DNA of 11,502 nucleotides, taken from Prolixibacteraceae bacterium (GTDB taxonomy: Bacteria > Bacteroidota > Bacteroidia > Bacteroidales > Prolixibacteraceae). The stretch is from positions 1 to 11,502 of the forward strand of contig JAFGGF010000003.1 of assembly GCA_016930735.1 (NCBI GenBank), given 5' to 3'. Shown piece by piece: positions 8,201 to 11,502 of the stretch. A model generated the notes under the pieces. That model made no database searches. It was not told the origin of the DNA and worked only from the letters and a program-made list of their open reading frames with translations. Position numbers and translations under genes: made by a program. The stretch's first letter is position 1. Every line of letters starts with the position of its first letter.

Positions 8201-9001
8201 AATTCAGAGGTTGTTAAAACCTTAAAAAAGAAAGAACCGGTACGGCAAAAAATCAGAAAAAACCTGATACCATTTAAACCAGATGGTTCAGGGATTCCCC
8301 TTGTTTTTGTGCATGGTGATAATTGCGATAACTTTCTACCCAAGGGCCTTGATAAGGATCAGCCATATATAAGCTTTATACATTTAGGGTCGGATGGTGA
8401 ACAGATAAAATATAAAAATGTACAGCAACTTGCAAGATACTACATCAAACAACTTCATGAATATGAACCTGAAGGACCTTACATCCTGGGAGGACATTCT
8501 TTTGGTGGAATAGTTGCATATGAAATGGCAGTTCAATTAAACGAGCAAGGTTATTCAATCCCCTTACTTATTTTATCTGATAGTATAATAAAAGAGTATG
8601 TTCCTTTATTTGCATTCAAAAGAGGGATAAAAGCACGCTTCAGAGAAACTCTTTTCTGGTATTTCTGCCAATCGTTTTTTAAAATTAAAAGAACATTGCC
8701 TGCACGGTTGCGTAATAATTACATCCTTAAATATTATGATATACTTACATCAAAATATTCAGTGCCTGATTACAAAGGGAAAGTATTGTTATTAAAAGCA
8801 AGTAAAACCACCATTGGAAATGACTATCTTGACTGGAATAAGACTGCACCGAATATCACAGTTGAAGAACTGGACGGAGGACATAATGAAATTATAAATA
8901 ATAAAGAAACTATCATTGAATATACCAAAATAATCAACAGGGAACTGGAACTTGTTCAGAATAAAAAGATAACAGAAAAGGTTTTAACTGATTCACAATG
9001 A
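5240..9001 (+). CDS. Non-reducing type I polyketide synthase module with thioesterase (KS-AT-ACP-TE)
   Basis: A 1253-residue cytosolic enzyme. The ketosynthase (about 5-435) has the complete triad Cys184 (QTACSTS), His320 (EAHGTATPLGDP) and His360 (SNIGH). The acyltransferase (about 530-830) has FPGQG, nucleophile Ser628 in GHSIGE, Arg653 and HAFH at 724-727, the motif typical of malonyl-CoA rather than methylmalonyl-CoA selection. The post-AT linker PTYPFERKRYW (870-880) is followed within about 35 residues by the ACP (about 915-985, Ser948 in DMGIESL), leaving no space for KR, DH, ER or MT domains. The C-terminal thioesterase (about 1015-1240) has GGHSFGG (Ser1087), Asp1114 and His1215. The predicted role is one malonyl extension of the aminoacyl chain from the NRPS, with the beta-keto group kept, then release. 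The ATG at 5240 leaves only a few residues before the KS, so there is no N-terminal docking coil. The stop overlaps the PPTase start. Confidence 0.96.
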   Translation: MDAQDGIAIIGIAGRFPGADNVDEFWKNLLDGKDSISRFTDEQLQKHIENYNRLKNNPDYVKAKGIIENIEYFDAAFFGINPNEAMTMDPQQRIWLETVWDAFENAGCNPFSYKGVIGVYAGALPNTYLYNNILKNPELKDSFNSTYSMDSFQLIINNDPGYIATKTAYKFNLKGPAINVQTACSTSLVAVAQACQSLVNFESDMCVAGAVSVSLPYLSGYVYQKGAINSKNGQCRPFDIESNGTVASNGSAVVILKRLEDAVNDKDHIYAVLKGWATNNDGNNKVSFLAPSVDGQAEAIMMAQAYAEIDPEEISYIEAHGTATPLGDPIEIAALTKAFRKKTAKKQFCAIGSVKSNIGHIDVAAGVAGLIKASLSAYHKIIPQSIHFNEPNPKIDFENSPFYVQKEKTEWKNTKVLNMGISSFGIGGTNAHVIIQEPPATKKTNQKDTRPQLIPLSAKSEFSLNKRKKDFIRFLKENKNTDINELAYTLQTGRNHMPLRSYLVATSTSILSEEQVFNDYIDIGISEKERKIAFLFPGQGAQYINMGKDLYLNEPFCKNIYNQCFGIYKETTGNDLQEIIFPEKITEESEQILARTEFAQPALFITELAVARFLNEFGIKPDAMIGHSIGEFTAACISGVLSVEDALKIVIKRGQLMQKMREGSMFAVKTDAEKLEGLNSDLFEIAAVNAPDLCVISVQNENIKNTRKLLDDHSVESVLLNTSHAFHSKAFEPILEEFAEYVSVFKLNPVQIPYVSCLTGEIIDQKNAGDPEYYSKQLRNPVLFSKGISTITDNEDWIFIEVGPNTHLTSLVKRNNKKAGKSPVFPTLSKPDNKNEQEKLTGVIGRLWATGNNINFNSFYKEQPYKIVLPTYPFERKRYWIESNILDEKEQNNPTGSEVPEYEIHRETGIIEKESTLSVLKKILIDLTGFDENTIQPNETFSDMGIESLYLTQYASLIEKKFRLRIEFRQLIYDYPNLTTLSEFIKLNSEVVKTLKKKEPVRQKIRKNLIPFKPDGSGIPLVFVHGDNCDNFLPKGLDKDQPYISFIHLGSDGEQIKYKNVQQLARYYIKQLHEYEPEGPYILGGHSFGGIVAYEMAVQLNEQGYSIPLLILSDSIIKEYVPLFAFKRGIKARFRETLFWYFCQSFFKIKRTLPARLRNNYILKYYDILTSKYSVPDYKGKVLLLKASKTTIGNDYLDWNKTAPNITVEELDGGHNEIINNKETIIEYTKIINRELELVQNKKITEKVLTDSQ

Positions 9002-9741
9002 AAAACAGTTTAATAAAGATAAATTGTAAAGATTTATTGGAAAATAAAAAACAAAAAAATAAAGTCCAGGTTTTTTATTTTCGTCAACACAATCATTATA
9101 ATTCAGTTGATTCTCTTTACCTGTTGCTTTCTGAAGAAGAAAAAAAAAGGGCAAAAGCATTCCGGTTTGAAAATGACAAGCTAAATTATATTACTTGCCA
9201 TGGTATATTAAGGAAAATTCTTTCAAAAGAAACTGGTAAAAAACCTGAAAACCTGTCTTTTTTAAATGATAAAAATAACAAACCATATTTAAACAGGTAT
9301 AATATTTTTTTTAATATTTCTCACACAAAAGAAATGTGTGCAATCGCTATTTCAGAAGAAAATGAACTCGGCATTGACATTGAAAAAATAAAGGAAAACA
9401 AATATTACAAAGACATTGCTGAAAAACACTTTACAATTGAAGAACTTGCCTTTTTATCTGTTTCTGAAAATCCCCTGAAGGATTTTTACTTAATCTGGAC
9501 GCGAAAAGAAGCTTTCCTTAAAAATACCGGAACCGGAATAAAAGCCGGATTAAAAAATATCAATGTCGGGGAAAAAATTAATTATATAGATTCAGAGCCG
9601 ATCTTAAAGTATTCAGACATTAAAACAGACAATGATTTTTCTATCTATTCATGTGAAATTGAGGATCATATTATCAGCATTGCTGTATCCGGTGAGGCAT
9701 TAATAGAATTGATCCCTTTCCCTTCCGACAATCGCTTTTAA
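8998..9741 (+). CDS. Sfp-type 4'-phosphopantetheinyl transferase
   Basis: A 247-residue cytosolic enzyme that moves the phosphopantetheine arm of coenzyme A onto a carrier serine. The family signatures are present: FNISHT (105-110), the metal-binding GIDIE (Asp127, Glu129) and WTRKEAFLK (167-175, with Glu171 and Lys175). The length fits Sfp-like enzymes of secondary metabolism and is about twice that of the AcpS group. The start ATG overlaps the PKS stop in ATGA, which implies translational coupling. The obvious targets are the three carriers in this window. The gene is very A-rich, with a run of nine A at 9140-9148, but runs of eight also occur in the PKS gene, so I see no sign of foreign origin. 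It is the last gene of the operon and is followed within 10 bases by a terminator. Confidence 0.95.
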   Translation: MKNSLIKINCKDLLENKKQKNKVQVFYFRQHNHYNSVDSLYLLLSEEEKKRAKAFRFENDKLNYITCHGILRKILSKETGKKPENLSFLNDKNNKPYLNRYNIFFNISHTKEMCAIAISEENELGIDIEKIKENKYYKDIAEKHFTIEELAFLSVSENPLKDFYLIWTRKEAFLKNTGTGIKAGLKNINVGEKINYIDSEPILKYSDIKTDNDFSIYSCEIEDHIISIAVSGEALIELIPFPSDNRF

Positions 9742-9748
9742 ATCGAAT

Positions 9749-9780
9749 AAAAAAGGCTGCAAATATGCAGCCTTTTTTTT
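9749..9780. terminator. Bidirectional intrinsic terminator between convergent genes
   Basis: The stem GGCTGCA (9755-9761) pairs perfectly with TGCAGCC (9766-9772) around the loop AATA. Six A precede the stem and eight T follow it, so both transcripts see a GC-rich hairpin and then a U-tract. It sits 8 bases after the PPTase stop and touches the stop codon of the minus-strand repeat protein (9779-9781). It closes the biosynthetic operon. Confidence 0.9.
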
Positions 9781-11502
9781 ATCGGATCACTAATTGATCC
9801 ACTATATATTTCCCTCCAAAATTGGTTTTAACAAAATACATTCCGGGGGCCTGATCCTGAACATTAAGTAATTCGTGAGTATCACGTGCTTCTTTGCTCA
9901 TTATCACTTCACCCATCATATTCAGTAGTTCGATTGTAGTCCCTTCATCCGGAAAATCAGCAAACCTTACTGTTACCTGAGTATCAGCAGGATTTGGATA
10001 CAAATCAATCTTAACAATGCCATTTTCACCATCAGTCAGGCTAACATTCTTTTTATTTGCCGGCAGAACACTTAATTTGGTTGAAACTATGCTGTCGCAA
10101 CCGGAAACTGAAATATAGTAGGTTTCGTACCAACCATTTTTCGTCCAGCCGTTGTATTCTTCACCCTGAAGGATTTCAACTTCTTCAGTAATATAATAAG
10201 ATTTATTTACTGTCAGATTTGTAATTACAACACTATCTTTCCCGGTTGAAGAATGTAATATACGTTCATAAGTCCCGGGTTTTTTCCATCCCATATATTT
10301 GTCGCCTTCACAAATAGTAACATTTTCAGTAGTAATTCTGGTTTCCTGCACTACAGTCAGATTTGTGGATATAATACTGTCGCAACCGGTACTGGACTGC
10401 AATACTCTTGAATACTGTCCTTCAGTATTCCACCCATTGTATTTTTCACCTTCTTTTATTGTAATATCCTCAACAACAAAATAAACCGGATTTACAGTAA
10501 GAATTGTAATAACTGTACTATCAGCACCGGTAGTAGTTTTCAGGATTCTTGTATATTCTCCTTCCGATTTCCAGCCCATATAATCATTACCTTCACAAAT
10601 ACTAACATATTCAACTGTTTCAACAGGTTCCTCCTGGACACTGACTTTATCAGGTTCAATAATTAAAGTTGTTGTAACAATACTGTCGCATCCTGATACC
10701 GATATCAGGTTTTCAGTATAAACACCGTCGGCTGACCAGCCTTTGTATTCTTCACCTTCCTTGATTGTAACTTCTTCTGAAACCAAGTAAACAGGATTAA
10801 CAGTTAAAATAGTTGTTATAATGCTGTCACCGCCTTCTGAAGTTGTTAAAGTGCGTTGATAAACTCCTGATTCTGTCCAGCCTTCATAAATTCCACCTTC
10901 GCAAATGCTGATTTCTTCTATTGTTTCTTCATTGCCAAGGACAATTAAAGTTGTTGTTACTATGCTGTCGCAACCGGTTAACGATGTTAAGTTTTCCGTG
11001 TAAACTCCGCTTGCTGTCCAGCCTTTGTATTCTTCACCTTCCTTGATTGTTGCTGCTTCTGAAACATGGTAAACGGGATTAACTGTTAAAATAGTGGTTA
11101 CAATGCTGTCGCCTCCTTCCGTTGTTGTCAAAGTACGTTCATAAACTCCGGATTCTGACCAGCCTTCGTAATTTTCGCCTTCGCAAATACTGATCTCTTC
11201 AGAGGTTTCAACTTTAGCTAAAACGTTGAGCACTGTTGAAACAATGCTGTCGCAACCGGTTACCGATGTTAAATTTTCTGTGTAAACTCCGTTTGCTGTC
11301 CATCCTTTATATTCTTCGCCTTCCTTGATGGTAGCTGCTTCTGAAATATGGTAAACCGGATTGACTGTTAAAATAGTTGTTACAATACTGTCGCCTCCTT
11401 CTGATGTTGTTAAAGTACGTTCGTAAACTCCAGACTCTGACCAACCTTCGTAACTTCCGCCTTCGCAAATGCTGATTTCTTCTATTGTTTCTTCATTGCC
11501 AA
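9779..11502 (-). CDS. Secreted tandem-repeat protein with T9SS sorting domain (N-terminus outside window)
   Basis: The minus-strand frame is open from the window end to a TAA at 9779-9781, giving 573 complete residues. A GTG at 11231-11233 could be taken for a start, but it lies inside a repeat and the same repeats continue in frame upstream, so the protein begins outside the window. The visible part is ten units of about 47 residues, each with the core (C/K)EG..Y.GW...G.Y...L....G.DS...T.L.V, followed by a roughly 80-residue C-terminal domain with LYPNPADTQ and a conserved end (GMYFVKT, then VDQLVIR). The repeats resemble the Cys-Glu-Gly / Gly-Cys-Asp-Ser units common in large Bacteroidota cell-surface proteins. 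The C-terminal domain directs export through the outer membrane by type IX secretion. Function is unknown; adhesion or a surface stalk is plausible. It converges on the biosynthetic operon and shares its terminator, with no evident pathway link. Confidence 0.9.
   Translation of the reverse strand, partial: GNEETIEEISICEGGSYEGWSESGVYERTLTTSEGGDSIVTTILTVNPVYHISEAATIKEGEEYKGWTANGVYTENLTSVTGCDSIVSTVLNVLAKVETSEEISICEGENYEGWSESGVYERTLTTTEGGDSIVTTILTVNPVYHVSEAATIKEGEEYKGWTASGVYTENLTSLTGCDSIVTTTLIVLGNEETIEEISICEGGIYEGWTESGVYQRTLTTSEGGDSIITTILTVNPVYLVSEEVTIKEGEEYKGWSADGVYTENLISVSGCDSIVTTTLIIEPDKVSVQEEPVETVEYVSICEGNDYMGWKSEGEYTRILKTTTGADSTVITILTVNPVYFVVEDITIKEGEKYNGWNTEGQYSRVLQSSTGCDSIISTNLTVVQETRITTENVTICEGDKYMGWKKPGTYERILHSSTGKDSVVITNLTVNKSYYITEEVEILQGEEYNGWTKNGWYETYYISVSGCDSIVSTKLSVLPANKKNVSLTDGENGIVKIDLYPNPADTQVTVRFADFPDEGTTIELLNMMGEVIMSKEARDTHELLNVQDQAPGMYFVKTNFGGKYIVDQLVIR
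9782..10021 (-). other. Type A T9SS C-terminal sorting domain (coding segment)
   Basis: The last 80 residues of the repeat protein. Typical landmarks are the start IDLYPNPADTQVTVRF, a middle strand with ELLNMMGEVI, then APGMYFVKT and the final strand ending in VDQLVIR. In known systems this domain is recognised by the type IX translocon and removed as the protein is anchored or released. Confidence 0.9.
10046..11482 (-). repeat. Ten tandem 141-bp coding repeats in five alternating A/B pairs
   Basis: Reading the minus strand, the units begin near 11482 (A1), 11341 (B1), 11200 (A2), 11059 (B2), 10918 (A3), 10777 (B3, with an 8-residue insertion at its end), 10612 (A4), 10471 (B4), 10327 (A5) and 10186 (B5). 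A units carry ICEG and end mostly in LTVNPVY; B units carry IKEGEEY (ILQGEEY in the last) and GCDSI. Units near the window edge are much more alike than those beside the sorting domain. Positions 10896-10938 and 11460-11502 are identical over 43 bases, 564 bases (four units) apart. The array runs off the window, so the copy number is a minimum. Confidence 0.92.

Noticed and set aside
9140..9148. Run of nine A in the PPTase gene as a phase-variation switch
   Set aside because: Runs of eight A also occur in the PKS gene (6259-6266, 6562-6569) and the genome is AT-rich; nothing marks this run as special.
11231..11233. GTG as the start of the minus-strand repeat protein
   Set aside because: It lies within a repeat unit (ISTVLNV-like strand), and the same frame continues with matching repeats to the window edge.

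Overview
The window looks like chromosomal DNA from a member of the Bacteroidota. It is AT-rich, its proteins are rich in Lys, Asn and Ile, genes lack clear Shine-Dalgarno sequences, and the last gene ends in a type A type IX secretion (T9SS) sorting domain, which is restricted to that phylum. The genus cannot be told from the sequence alone.

Positions 2-9741 carry a run of plus-strand genes that form the downstream part of a small hybrid NRPS/PKS natural-product cluster. In order they are: the C-terminal end of an asparagine-synthase-type amidotransferase (2-442, cut by the window edge); a free-standing carrier-thioesterase didomain (488-1507); a small HAD hydrolase (1531-1869); a one-module NRPS of C-A-PCP layout (1952-5185); a one-module PKS of KS-AT-ACP-TE layout without reductive domains (5240-9001); and an Sfp-type phosphopantetheinyl transferase (8998-9741), whose start overlaps the PKS stop by 4 bases. 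A strong hairpin with A and T tracts on its two sides (9749-9780) closes the operon and also serves the convergent gene.

Inferred teamwork: the PPTase would activate the three carriers (Ser46 of the didomain, Ser1007 of the NRPS, Ser948 of the PKS). The NRPS would load one alpha-amino acid and condense it with an upstream acyl or peptidyl donor. The PKS would add one malonyl unit and leave its beta-keto group intact, and the TE would release an (acyl-)aminoacyl-beta-keto product or a cyclised form such as a tetramate. The second TE, the amidotransferase and the HAD protein have no fixed place in this scheme. The cluster probably continues upstream of the window.

Positions 9779-11502 (minus strand) hold the C-terminal part of a large secreted repeat protein: ten units of about 47 residues in five A/B pairs, then the T9SS C-terminal domain. 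It is probably unrelated to the cluster and marks its border. There is no gene-free stretch over 300 bases. The gaps at 443-487, 1508-1530, 1870-1951 and 5186-5239 hold nothing beyond one candidate promoter element at 1892-1899. I saw no RNA genes, CRISPR arrays or transposons.
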